Both the position numbers and the translations under genes were made by a program. A stretch of 64,000 bases of DNA from Cruorifilaria tuberocauda (Eukaryota; Nematoda; Chromadorea; Rhabditida; Onchocercidae): the NCBI GenBank assembly GCA_013365365.1, contig JABVXU010000043.1, positions 1-64,000 on the forward strand, read 5' to 3'. Below the pieces are notes generated by a model that was not told the DNA's origin, did no database searches, and saw only the letters and a program-made list of their open reading frames with translations. Shown here piece after piece: positions 25,801-46,300 of the stretch. Position 1 is the first letter of the stretch, and each line of letters starts with the position of its first letter.

Positions 25801-25978
25801 AAAATTGTACAAAACCTGATGAAATGATTTGAATGAAGACCGTACCGGAATACATGATGGACTATTCACGTCAAATGTCATGCCAATAGGGCATAAACAT
25901 CGCATACTGTTTGAATCGAACTTGTTCCACCAACACCCACACATTCTTTACCATTTGCGCAGCTACCGTTGAGAATTG
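22879..25978 (-). pseudogene. EB-module cysteine-rich secreted-type gene, frames broken
   Basis: Five exon-like blocks lie in order: A 25846-25978, B 25143-25221, C 24700-24849, D 24229-24319, E 22879-23013, with splice phases that fit across A-B-C-D-E. Block A carries NGSCANGKECVG in one frame and RCLCPIGMTFDVNSPSCIP in another. Block C has NSCSNNQICGSGSFC. Block D has NCIDTVHCQKGMRC. Block E has GRNCTNKNCTGC and then, in a different frame, KCQGG-stop-CICPEI and VINGNCEK. Spaced cysteines with a CxCP signature and a closing NGxC are typical of nematode EB modules, found in secreted proteins. Two frame shifts (A and E) and one in-frame TGA (E) argue that the gene is decayed, or that the assembly has errors. 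No signal peptide exon was found. The function is unknown. Confidence 0.5.
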
Positions 25979-27068
25979 CTATAAATGATTTAAATTTATG
26001 ATAAAATTTTTTAGGCAATTATAAAATTTCATTCACTGTGCAAAATTTTCCAGCGGTCTTTGTCGGGAAACCCGAGTATTTAAATTCTTTTCAAAAATTC
26101 ATCATTTGTTATAAAATTAAGAAAGTTTAATGTTGTCTTTAGTTAGCATATTTCGTCATAAAGCTGTTTTATTGAAGTCGTTCTATTTTATCATTTATCC
26201 ATTGGCAGTCGAATGTAACTCACTCAAAAGAAAAATGTTAAATCCATCGGTGATGAAATTATATGTTGGGAAATCTCATTCATAGTGAAGCTCAGTTAAA
26301 GCAGATCGTATGCTCTCAAATCATTATCATTTCCCTCCATTATTTCATCATTATCCTTAAGGATGATGGAGGACTTACCATCCATACAATTCTTATTCTA
26401 GTTGTCTCATTAACTCATATATCCTATGACCTTTATTCTTTATGCCATATCGGTTCATATTGTACACTTGTCCTGCCAAAAAAATCATCCGTAAATCACT
26501 CCTCAAGTACAATACCTTTTAACTGGTTGCTTTTAATCAACTTGCCTACTGAATAAAGCATTACGTTGATTCGTATCACAAATCAAATTTTCAAATAAAC
26601 GAGAAACTGTTCTACCAACTTCATTCAAGGAACAAAACCTCTTAAATAAATTATCTGTGAATCAAACTCAAAAAAGAAATCAAAGAACTTTCCACAACAG
26701 TCTCATAAATTTATTTCGAACAATTTTGAACAATTATATTTTGATTTTCTAATAGCATTAGAGAAATTATTACCTTTTCATGTCATCACCATGATCTTTT
26801 TAGCTGCAATCATTATTCTATTCCTTTGTTTGTTTAGAAATTTTTAACTGTCACTTGCCTGCCAATTTTTTGCTGGTTAAAAACTTGAAGAAATATGAAA
26901 AAATTATGGATAGAATAAATGTGTGCTAAATTTGTTCAAAAAACCAAACGGTAATAATTATTTGGGAAATATTTGCAGAAATTCAGCGTGATCGTCACTT
27001 TAATTAAATAAAGAAATTATATTATTTTCAAATTTTGTTAACTGTTTGATCACCGAAAAATCTATTAC
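25979..27068. other. Region between EB blocks and chitin-binding-like piece
   Basis: AT-rich with no supported exon. A 97-codon + strand frame at 26263-26556 lacks protein-like features. Earlier EB exons could lie here but were not identified. Confidence 0.4.
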
Positions 27069-27342
27069 TTATAACGGTGCTGGTTGCTTAGGTACACATC
27101 TCTTTTCACTGGTTTGAAAAGTATAGCCAAGTAAACAAGATTCCAGTTTCCACAAGCCAAATGTTCTGCAATAACAAACTAATTCTTCGTAGCCATTTTT
27201 TCAACTTTTGTCGGGAAAAATAAAACTGACCTAAGTCCAATAGATATGCAACGCGTGTATAAGTCGGGATTCCCATCCGGACTTTCGATCATTCCTCTGT
27301 CCCTTGCGATATCACAACTCATACCTAGGTTTGCTGTCATCG
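27069..27342 (-). CDS. Chitin-binding (peritrophin-like) module, partial or very small gene
   Basis: Two exons, 27231-27342 and 27069-27165, join with matching phase (..CISIGLR / TFGLWKLESC..) and end at a stop after KRCVPKQPAPL. The order C, G, P, YTRC, W, C, GYTF, C resembles a CBM14 chitin-binding type-2 domain, though only four of the usual six cysteines are visible. The first exon has an ATG at 27340 (MTANLGMSC) but also an AG acceptor two bases before it, so it may be internal to a longer gene whose signal-peptide exon I could not find. It could alternatively be the 5' part of the EB-module gene downstream on the same strand. The family assignment is tentative. Confidence 0.4.
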
Positions 27343-30300
27343 CTGCTGTTCTGAATTAAATCTAATTCTATGCTTCAATTCATTTAGCTTCTCTAAATTT
27401 AATAATAAGCAGAACCGAACAGGAATACAGTTCCAGAAATACAATATATCAAGCATTTCGTTATGATTTGTGTTTTTTAATATTTTGCATTTTTTTAGAA
27501 GTCCAGCTAATCGAAATAGTTTATCAATAGATTAGCGACCTAATTAATATGGCATTAATAATAATGTTAATTAACGAATAGAAATATACCGAAAGGGTTT
27601 GATAACCAAGATATTGAGATGATAGCAAATGACAGTAACATTTCTGATCTTTTAATGTATTTGTCCACTTAAAATCTGTTTTCAGTTAACAAATTCCTGG
27701 AAAAAGAATAATGATTAGGAAAATTTAAAAGCAAAAAGGATGGAGAAGATGACGTAAGCGACTCAACTTGCATATTGTCTAAGACTATCAATGTTGTTAT
27801 TACAAAAGGAAGTTTTCAAGTTTAAAATAACTGAAATGTTTCTGACTTGCCAGTTTTGGCGGTAAGAACATTAAATACTGAACTATATGATTTACAAATC
27901 TTGAAATATTTGAAACATTTTCCCTCTTTGTGATGGTTACTTCCTGTCCCAAATCTTCTGTACAATTTTTTTAATGAACTTCGAGTATTTGGTTTCAAAT
28001 AAAAAATCAATCAAAAAATATTAGTTGAAAATTATATTTTTTTATAAAAATTTACTATGTACGTTTATTTCGGAATTCGAAGTATTTCGGATGAGCTAAT
28101 TAGTGTGATTTTTCGTTTGATTGGTTCTGATGTATCCTTTTGATACTCATTGAATGATCTTTTAAATATTTGGGGGAATGAACTGTCGCTAAAAAGGGTA
28201 CATAAATAGTTCGCAAATTTGCGATATTTATAAGTTAAATAATCATAATTTATTAAGAGGATTTGTTAGGAATTTCAATCATCATTTCATTTGTAACTAT
28301 AATATGAAACTTAGGTATTATACAGTAAATTTTATATAGATTGAAGATTAAAATCAAAAGCTTAATTAATGACGCATTTCTTTACAAGCTATATTCACAT
28401 ACATAAAATTAGAAAGAGATTTCAATTAATTGACATATTTCTGCCTTAAATATAGTTAATTTGATTTTCAAATGTAAATTATAGAGCCAAAAGATTGATT
28501 AGGGCCAAAAATAACGTAAATAAATCCAGAAATAGAATATTGGATTTCTCGAGGATATAAAATCCAAATAACATTATACAATAATGAAAACAGGACCGAG
28601 AATAAGATGCTGCAGAAATAGCTGAAGTGGTGATTGCGTACTAAAATTGCTAATTACTAGTTTGGTGCATATAGTGAACCAATATCCTAAATCTTTCTCC
28701 TTAATCTTACTTGTTTACATTTTGGTAATCAAATTCTTTTACTTTATCAGTTTTTGCTGTTCTTCGACTTCAGTTCAACGAGGATAGAAGACGAATAACA
28801 AATCACTCAGATGAAATTGAAAGTTTTATTTACCATATATCTTTATTTCGGAATTATGCAGAACCATACTGTCACACAAAATACTTAAAGTGGATCAGGC
28901 ACTTTTTGGAAATTTACAAATCGTGAAGGAAATGGCATGATCGTTAAGGGTCAACGACAGGTGTTATTAGCACTGGTCAGTTTCCATCAATACATTTTAA
29001 AAATCACATGAATGGCTGATAAAAAAAATGAACGGCTGATATCTGTTAAGAGAGCATGGTAGGTAAGCTGAAGCATTACTCTCCTTATGTCATCGGGTTT
29101 GAATAAACTATGAAGCTTAAAAGAATTTCGTTCATACAGTTTTGTTTAAAAATTCATTTTATTCCAGTTTGTCGCTTTCCAATTTATATTTTCGGAATTT
29201 AACACTGATTATAGAATGTAATAAGAATTTTTGTTGTAGTATTAAAATTCATAAAGCTCGCTTTTATGCTAGACTAGTCTACCATTCAAAATGAACTAAA
29301 CTAATTTAGAATAGATCGGATATATCTGACTCCAGTCACGAATTTCCTAAAATTTGCAGCATAATTATTTTGTATACTACATTTTTGGCTAAATTTTTTT
29401 CTCAAACAATATCAAACTTAAAACAAAGAACTTTGATCCAAGATTTTTTACTCTAACACTTTCAATATTTTCATAATTTTGGAAAAAAAATCATGAGAAA
29501 AAGAAAGTTTGATTTTCCAAAACAAAATCAATGATAACTTCCAAAAACTTCTTACCTTTCAATCATTCTTAAGAAATTCTTTATGGTCCAATTTTGCTAA
29601 TACTTGTCGGTCCTTTTCCATCTTTTCTACACTCTGATGTGAAAGTGATGCGTTACTGTACACAGTTTGATTATAAATACTGAATTATTCCTGATGCAAT
29701 TTGTTTCTTTCATTTCGTCTCACCGTTCAGATGTAAATTGCTGTTATTAAACTTTCAAAATTGCTCCTGCCAACCACATTAATCCAATTGTTTAAAAAAG
29801 TTAACAAAATCACATTGAAAAAAATTGCTTTTATTTGTTCATTTTCAGAGGGTGTTTAACGAAGTTAAGTTTTTAACAATGTTACAATAAAAATGGACAT
29901 TTTTTGGCTAATTTAAATTAGACAACAATCGATCATGAATGTTAAAACAGCCATTTAATTTATCTTAGCTTTAACATTCTTCAATATTTTCGATCAATCT
30001 TATCACTGATAAGACAACAATAATTTGTCACTGATAAATTATTGTTGTCTCATTCGCTCACGTATTTAATTTGCTATTTGAGCGTAAGAAATGTATTAAA
30101 AATATAATTGACAAAAAAAATCTTCACTTGCTTTTCGTTTTTCCTAATGATAACATTAAAAGGAGCATAAAATATGAGATGTTTAAATAAACAGGTTTGA
30201 AAAGACGGAATTGTCGAAGTATTGCTGTTCAATTTTCTCTTTCATTTTTTCTTCACATTTACGTCACATTTACGTGTCGCCTATTCAACCCATTTTTGTC

Positions 30301-30411
30301 CATTCCTTAATCTTCCCTTGTATTTACAATGAAATTGTTTTTAGTGATATCACTGCACGAAATATTTTTTTCTTTTTCTTCAGTTAGAAAATTTCGCTTA
30401 ATCATTTCGTG
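27343..30411. other. 3-kb intergenic region upstream of the SWEET gene
   Basis: No supported coding exon on either strand. It is AT-rich throughout and contains a strong 15-bp hairpin near its right end (30012-30050). Confidence 0.5.
30012..30050 (+). repeat. 15-bp perfect hairpin upstream of the SWEET gene
   Basis: The arms 30012-30026 (agacaacaataattt) and 30036-30050 are exactly complementary, with a 9-base loop gtcactgat. The string 'tcactgataa' occurs both just before the stem (30003-30012) and through the loop (30028-30037). It lies about 360 bases before the SWEET start. Confidence 0.9.
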
Positions 30412-32268
30412 ATGATTTATTTGGTGATACTCTGCCAGGAGAATGTTAGGCTGAAAAAAAATCCCTTTTTACCTTCTTCAACTTTCTTTTCCGAATTCCT
30501 CTCGAAAGAGATGCCTGAACATGTCGACACTGACACATGGATATTGCTGACTGTTGAATTTTTAAAAGAGATTTACAATTCTTATACAGACAATCTCTTA
30601 TGGAATTTATTCTTGACATCTACTGGTATTGCCTATATCCTCTTCATTTCTATCCCGTTGTAAGTAATAGTAAAATTTTGAGTGGAATAAATAAATGGAT
30701 TATATAGTGTTTAACGAAAAAGAAAATTTCTAATGATAATTACTTTTCTGATGGTGAATTTTGAAGAGTTTGAAAACCTCAACAATAAATCAAGCTGATA
30801 ATTTGAAGGAAATAAAACTTAAACTGATATATTACCAATTATAAATTATAGCATAAAAAAAGATTTATTTCCTAGTTTATTCTTAAATTATAGACAAACA
30901 GTTTATAAATGGTATCGACAAAAAACCAGCGATGACGATTCTCCGATTCCCTATCTTGCCACATATTTTGGGTAACATTATGTTAATTAAATTATCATCC
31001 CAAATTTTTGTAGAGGATTGTTAAAAAAACCAAGACAAACTTTACTTTTATCGTATTCTTTTTTTGATGTATTTTAAATCAGTTTGTTTTAAAGTAATGA
31101 TTTTGTTTTAACTGATTTTATTCAGATGTTCTAGTCAATATTTATTTTAAATTTATCTAAAAAGTATGCTTATAAAATTATGAATTTTGAATCGCTTATT
31201 TTATCGCCCAGCATTTGCATTGAATTTCAGGGCAACTTTATGGCTTCGCTATTCGATGTATAACTCAAATTTGAAAGTGATCCTTTTGCAGGCCTATTCA
31301 GTTCTCATGCAAATATTTTTTCTTGCAGCAATGTTATTTTATAAAACTAAAAAAGTATATTACTACCATTTTTAATTATTATTTTAAAATAAGAACCACT
31401 TTTAAACAATTGGACTATTTAAAATAAAAAAAAATGAAAATTCCAGAATAAACTGCTCCAATTATTTTGTTTAATTACAACGGTGCTGGCAACATTATTT
31501 CTTTGGGCTCAGATGTTACAAGCTGAAACTGGTAGAACATTAATTGGTAACGTAGCAGCTTGCACTCAGACCATCGGATCATTAGCTTGCTTATTTCTGA
31601 TTGTATGTCGTTTCAAAATTTAACATTTCTGTGATTTCACCAGAAACAAAAAATCATAAAGAAATAGGTTAGAAGATTAAAGTTCAGATATACATTTAGA
31701 TGAATTGGTAATGAATTATTTTTGAAGTAATAAAATACGATTGTATCAAATGCATAATTAATCTCGTCGTAATTTTTAATTCCTACGATTTTTCTTTCTA
31801 AAAGGACGAGGAAAATTAGGCAGAATGGATTAACTAAAAGGAAAATAAATTTTATAGCACAAAGCGGTGAAACGGAAAGTGATAGACTTCATACCATTTA
31901 TATCAGTGGCACTTGCATGGCTTGTGGAAGTGCATATTGTTATCTACAGCATTGCAATCATGGACTTCCATTTATTGGTTGGTTATGATATTAAACGTTA
32001 ATTTTAAAAATGTAAAATTTCATTTTAAGATAAAAGCTTTGAAATAGTTATTTTCCATCTTGATATTTCTGGAAAAGAAGTAAAAGTTCGTTGAAGAATT
32101 AAAATTGCAGATTTATGATTAAAAACAATTTATTTTTATTTCCCCTTGCAGGTAGCGAATGCAATATTTATGGTAACGAATGGCTTGCTTTTGTTAATGT
32201 TTTGCATTTATCCTACTAAAGTACCCGAAACAAAACCAAAAATCTCTCCTATCAACATAACGCAGTAA
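30412..32268 (+). CDS. SWEET-family (MtN3/saliva) sugar transporter
   Basis: Six exons (30412-30659, 30894-30971, 31231-31354, 31447-31602, 31858-31977, 32152-32268) join in frame to 843 nt, 280 residues if the first ATG is used. An ATG at 30511 ([10 protein letters not shown]) would give 247 and also sits just after an AG. Two MtN3 repeats are visible. Repeat 1 is [15 protein letters not shown], then [20 protein letters not shown], then a membrane helix around [14 protein letters not shown]. Repeat 2 is [17 protein letters not shown], then [17 protein letters not shown], then [22 protein letters not shown] proteins are seven-helix sugar uniporters, and C. elegans has several (swt genes). The Pro in SPIP and FIPF and the TLW motif are seen; the Asn expected near the third helix of repeat 1 is not (LLQAYSVLM), while the Asn in repeat 2 (VANA) is. 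Substrate cannot be predicted. Confidence 0.85.
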
Positions 32269-32609
32269 GCACTAATTAATTATTAATTGATTGTAACTTA
32301 TTAAAACACGTGAAATTTGTAATTTTCTACTGAATAATTTTCTAGATCCATAATTAATATTTCTTCACTTTACTATATGTGATTTACTGTATATGTGTGA
32401 GCATTACTTATGTGATAGTATGATTTTCAAAATATGTCACTATACGATGATTATTTATTTATAGATATGTATCATAATGGAAGTACATCGAGATATTTTG
32501 TTACAATATAAAAGAGTAATTTAAAAAGTAATATAAAGATTAAATTTTACATTGAAGTTTTCTTTTACTAAAACTTATATCACTATTCTTTCCATATTTT
32601 TCTCTATGT

Positions 32610-40667
<8,058 letters not shown>

Positions 40668-41881
40668 TTTATCTTTGAGCGAATGGCTGGAATTCAACTA
40701 CTGAAACTGAAAAATTAAAATGCAGTTATAAAATATTATATAAAATAACTAGCTACGTAATGTAAATATTATAGCAACTTTCTCTAAACTAAAGTTTAGA
40801 GTACTCTCTTCGATTTAATAAAACTTAATTTAATTGCAAAAAAACTTTAATTTGATTAAGATTGGCGCACAAGTAAATAAAAAGGACGGAAGAAGTTCAA
40901 TATCGCTTTTCGACGTCTCAATAACTGCATTAACCTCATCTTCTATTACATCAAAGACTTTTCTAAATGAAGCTTATCTTTCAATAAAGTTTAAGATGGT
41001 GAATGAGAGTTTCCATAGATCATCTATGATCCTAGATCATCGTTTTCATCTATGATCTTAGTAACGGAGAAATTTTCCTATCTTCATTCTTACTGCCTGT
41101 AAAGGCATTTTTTCTATTCATTCACTCTTGTGCTCTTTAGGGGTATTTTTACTGACAATAGAATTCACTTTCTCGTTCCTTCTTATTCCCGTTTCACTTC
41201 ATCCCCTCTTATTTAACCACAGAAATTCGTAACTAACCTATCCCTTCCTGCAACACCTATCTACATTTCTGTCCGATTGACCTATGTCACATTCCATACG
41301 TATAGCACCGCATCCATAACATTACCCATCTTTTCCGTTACCCATATTCTGTTTACCCACCCTTCCCCGTCATCTATTTTCCATTTCCCTGCAATTCTTT
41401 CCTCACTGGTCTATTTTGAATTTATGTCTCATTTTCGACAAATGAATCAGACGACATTAGATGTCCACCGCTCATTAATTACAGCAATCAATTTCATCTC
41501 TATAACATCAATTTGATTTTGCTATATTTCTAACCAAAATAGGTTTTATTTGTAGAAAAAGAATATTTCTGCAAAACCGTACATAAGTAAGTACTCGTTG
41601 ACATTTTTATAATTTTCATTATTTTATATCTAAGATATCTAGGGAGAACAAATGAAACGAATTTGCTAAGCAATAAAATATTGATTGGAGCGAATAGAAA
41701 ATTAAAAATATAGATGAATTATAACAAATTTTATATATGCCTAGGAAACATTAACAGAAGCCTTCTGCAATCACAGTAAATCAATTTTAGTTTATTTGGC
41801 TTCATTTAATTCCTAACTAATTTTTCATTTATTGATCATAATTGGTATGTTTCTCCATCGAAACAGGAATTTTGATTGTAA

Positions 41882-41937
41882 TGTAATAAAACGAATAGCA
41901 AGTCATATTCAGATGACTTGCTGTTCATTTTATTACA
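41882..41937. repeat. 25-bp near-perfect hairpin with 6-base loop
   Basis: The left arm 41882-41906 pairs with 41913-41937, except for one C/A mismatch (41892/41927) and one T/G wobble (41896/41923). The loop is attcag. The stem centre reads 'agcaagtcat'. It lies in intergenic DNA between two minus-strand genes. It could be a folded-back element remnant or a short hairpin RNA precursor; neither is shown. Confidence 0.85.
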
Positions 41938-43290
41938 ATACGATGGTTTCCGATGAGTAATGAAATGCATATGAAGTGTGTTAGAACTGTTTAATCCATT
42001 TAATTATAGGGTCATCAAACTTGCCGAAAGACTGCAATATATACAGTTATTGTTCTGCATTTCATTACAAAACTTGTTTAAATCAGATTTTTAACACATC
42101 TTTAACACCGCTCTTTAAAGTTAAGAAGTTGTTTAAAAATATCGGATTTTTGTTTTTGGCAACTAATTTAAATAACTTTTACAAAGAATTATTTATCAGT
42201 ATGGGAGACAAAAAACAATAAAAGGATGGGAAAATGTAAATGAACGAAAAAAATTTTTTAAGATGATAAACAGCATCGATTCGTTTTTGAAGGTTTTATA
42301 TAATGTTTTATACAATTTTCATGCTTGAGTCCCAATACTTGTCAAAAGTTTTCATTTTTTGTTCTATCATAATTTCGGCTTTAATTCTTCGGCAGAATTT
42401 TCAAGTTCAGCAAACAGTATCGAAAGAAAAGTATAAGGATTTGCTTTAAAAACGTGAAATACTGCGATACATAAAGAAATTTTCTCAAAGAAATTCTCAG
42501 ACCCTATCATAAAGACAGGAAACCTATAGATCAACTAGGACTCCAACCCTTTACTGACTTCCAAAAAGCAGCTATCTAGAAAAAATTTTTAATTTCAAGT
42601 ATCTATTATATTTACAGCAATTATCACATCATTACGCATGATGCTAATATTTATCATTAGCATGACTTAATGGAGCGTATGAGCAGGTTTTAAACATGGG
42701 AACGTGGCAATCCGTTAAGATAACTATTTTCATCTATTCTTTCATCTCCTTTCTGCTTAACACTTCTTTTTTATTCCTTTCGATCCATATCGCGCCATGT
42801 ATATTTTTTATTACTCGCTTTTCTCAATTTGACTTTAATCTCTTTCTTTCATAAAAAGGAAAAAGTTGCTCGTAGATTTGTATTAAAAGTTTCCTGAAGA
42901 AAGTGCAGATTCTACATTCTCAATAAATAAACAATCCATAACAAGATTAAATACCTTCTATTAGCAACAATTCCAAGGAAGGTTACATATGAAAAAGGTT
43001 CAAGAATTCATATCAATATCAGACAAATGAAAACTCATTTCAGAAAGAGAAATATTTATACTTAATAGCTGAATAATCCGATTAATGATACCAATAAACA
43101 ATTTCTGTAAATAAAGATAATGCGTGATTAAAAAAATCAAAAACCTAATTCAAATTTCAGGTCAAATTTCACAACTTAATACATATTGGATATTTTGAAG
43201 GAACTCAATGTATCCAGTTTTGAAGTAAACATTACACACGGCTGCAAAAGCAGCGCACTATCATTGAAACAACTACGCAAATATTACAAT

Positions 43291-43351
43291 ATTGTAATAT
43301 AAGAAATTGTAATATAAGATATTGCAATATAAGACAATATTGTAATATAAG
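43291..43351. repeat. Four copies of a 13-bp ATTGTAATATAAG motif
   Basis: Copies lie at 43291-43303, 43306-43318, 43321-43333 (one change) and 43339-43351, just downstream of the PrimPol stop codon on the minus strand. On the minus strand they fall in the probable 3' UTR or polyadenylation area. Confidence 0.9.
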
Positions 43352-43368
43352 TGACAACTAGATTATAA

Positions 43369-46300
43369 TTAATTCTTGACTAAAGCAAAAGCACTCAGCA
43401 ATTCTTCATCTGTCAATTCAAACAGTTTCCGATTATTTAGCACTTCTTTCATTTCTAGAATTTCACTTCGATTACGTGTTGTTAACGTACACTTTTGAAC
43501 TTTAGTCTTATTTATTGCTCTCGCTTCTCTTATTACATCCAACAGTAACTGCTTTGATATACTGTCTCTTTCAACTATTTTCTCTTCAGCTTCTGTGCTT
43601 GATAAATGCACCGCAATTTTATTGGTTTTCAACATCAAATCAACAAAGGTAGTTGCTGAAAAAATTGATAAATTGAAAAAAAATTAAGAAAAATTGAAGA
43701 AAAAACAATTCGAAACTTTCCTATATATATGCTATCCGCTCTTGAAAGATTTCCATCGAAAAATTATGGGATGGTTCTGCTTGAACGAGAATTAAAAAAA
43801 ACACCGTAATTTGTAGATATATAACGAGTTATGTGCAAATAGAAAAATCTCGATTTAGATGAAAGTGATTAGCTAAGAAATTAGCATTGTAGCAGTGATG
43901 TAACAGAAAAAAATTTAACTGAATTTTGACCTTTCGTAGATATTAAGGAACTGCGAACAAAATCTGGCAAAGGAAAGTAGTTCGAACTGATTCCGTTACA
44001 ATCTACATCGAAACATTTTTGGAAACAATGTAATTTAACTAAGTCCACAATCCAATATATTCCGTTACTTCGATGCTCGCGACTAATATTGAAACAATAA
44101 CGACAATTTGCAATCTAAAAATGTAGGTACTACTTAAAAACATTTTTTTGTAGATTCTAATCAGTTTTTCCCACAGTGATGCTTATGAAAGTAATGAAAT
44201 ATTAATAACTTTAATTTCTTTCACTAAATAAATGAAGTAATACTGGGAAGAAAAAGCGCCTCTAAACTATACATAATAAATAATACATAATACACTATAC
44301 ATAATAATAATAATAAACATACATAATAAATGATATGTCGGGACATCGTAAATTTATTCATTGATAACTTCCACTGTCGAATGGATGCATTATTCTTCCA
44401 TCGTCTAAAGCATATTCTATTAATCCAAAAGGATAAACGGATTAATTACTGGCAAGTAATTGAAACCTGTTTATAGAGATGATATGTTGGTCCAATACAG
44501 GAAAAGGTGAAGTTGCTCCATAGCCAATCATGTAAACTACGTTTTCATTTGATGCAGGAACTGAATTACTGATAATTAGTCGATAATAACTGGCGATTGG
44601 AAAACTAATAAAATCGCATTTCTAGACTAAATGTGTCCTAACATTCTCACATCAAATCAAATTAGATAGTTAAAAAAAACGACATAAGATATTCGGCAAT
44701 CAAATGTTTAGATTCTAAAACTTCTACAAATAAGGTTTTGTAAAGTTAAAGTTGTGAAATTAAACAAGTTTAATGAATGAATAATTATTCCAACCACTTA
44801 GTTAAATTTCAAAACATACTTCGCGCAGGAAGTGTAAGGATTTTTGGTTCTTTACCGTAGGTAATCGAATATTCGCCATTTTTAGCCGTTCGGGCATGAA
44901 AGATTTCGGCAGTATCATACTTGGCAGGTACAATTAATGAATCAAGGAAAATTTGTTGTCTTGAATAGCATTTCTTATGAGCATAGAAATGACAACGCTG
45001 TGCAAGTACTAAAGGATTATTTTTTCCCAATTTTGATGACAGATACAAACGAAAGTTACGATTCCTGGAAGGTCAAATGAAAATAGAACTGAGAATTGAC
45101 AGCAATGGTCAGCATTTAAGAAGATTGCCAAATTGTAGCATAAAAAGAATTTTAAGACTAGCTAATATAAAGAAAACGTAATTTCGATTAAGATGACATC
45201 TAGATAATTCAAGAAATGATAGTTTCTGTTAGTTTTGAGGATCAAAAATTTGAATTAGAAATTCTATTAATGGAAAACATTTTTTTAATCCAATTACATC
45301 GCAGGGAGTTTAAAGCCACGCTTCAGTAATCCGTAATGAATGGTCAAAAGTCATAACGAAAATTTTCATTTCTAGTCCAGCTTTTTTAAAGCAAATTAAT
45401 TTCAAAATTTATTTTAACTAAAATAGTACCGCAACCAAATACCTCTTATCAGCTCAAATTATGGTATATGAAAAAATGAAAAAAAAAATTTACACAGAAT
45501 AAACAGTCGTATCAAACAATGTCGTCAATTTGGTTGCATCCGCGTTCCAAACTAAACATCGACCAGATGATACCATTTTTTCCTTCAGCTGTTGTATAAA
45601 AAATTTCATAGAAGTATTTGATGGAAATAAATGGCTATCACTTAAATGGACGATAATATGCTCACTAAATTTTGTAGTCGTTGAAGCATCAAGTATCAAC
45701 ATTTCCTGTAAAGTAATGACAATGACTCATCACAAATTGAAACCGCTTATCATTGTTGCATGATAAGGTTTAGGGATTAGTTAGAAATTATCAAATCAGA
45801 ATTATCCTCTTTCTTGCTCAACTTTCTAGATCTGATGCTTTCAATTTCTGAAATTTTAAAAATTTATAGCACTCAATTAGGATAGAATTAAATTGGACGA
45901 AACAGTAAATCTACTTCCTATCTTTTCCGACAAGAAAATTAAAACACCAACTTTTTCTGGATTCAGTTCAATATCAAATATTTCCGTGAACACTTCACTA
46001 ACGCAGTCATTGAAATCCTTAATCAATTTTCCCTCTTCAATATAAGGGTTTGTTTCTCGATAAAATTCGAGATCAAAATAAAGATGCGCGGGACGATTTT
46101 GTAGTATAAGTTCGTAAAATGAAACATCATGTTGTTTTTTATACCAGTACCAGAATCGCTCTACTGTTGATACAAGATACTGCCTTTGTCCTGTACAAAA
46201 TTTAACAAAGAATAAGAAAAATATCAATTTGCACAAATGAATTGTATATAAAGAAACTGCAAACAAAAAAAAATTTATTTTCTCGATAAAGACCGTGCTA

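Larger units (their letters stand above)
40668..43368. other. 2.7-kb intergenic region between PrimPol and CBS genes
   Basis: No supported gene. It contains a C/T-rich, less AT-rich + strand stretch at about 41070-41430, short overlapping palindromes at 41014-41060 built from 'catctatgatc', a long hairpin at 41882-41937 and a tandem repeat at 43291-43351. Confidence 0.5.

Noticed and set aside
25846..25978. A 31-base mini-intron that would repair the frame in EB block A
   Set aside because: Removing the gta..aag segment does not restore the CxCP frame, so a frame shift remains the better reading.
44300..44437. Alternative reading of PrimPol exon 7 (EYALDDGRIMHPFD)
   Set aside because: It looks protein-like but hits a stop and does not join in phase with exon 6 or the zinc-domain exon. 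The IRQW frame does, and it aligns with human IRRW.
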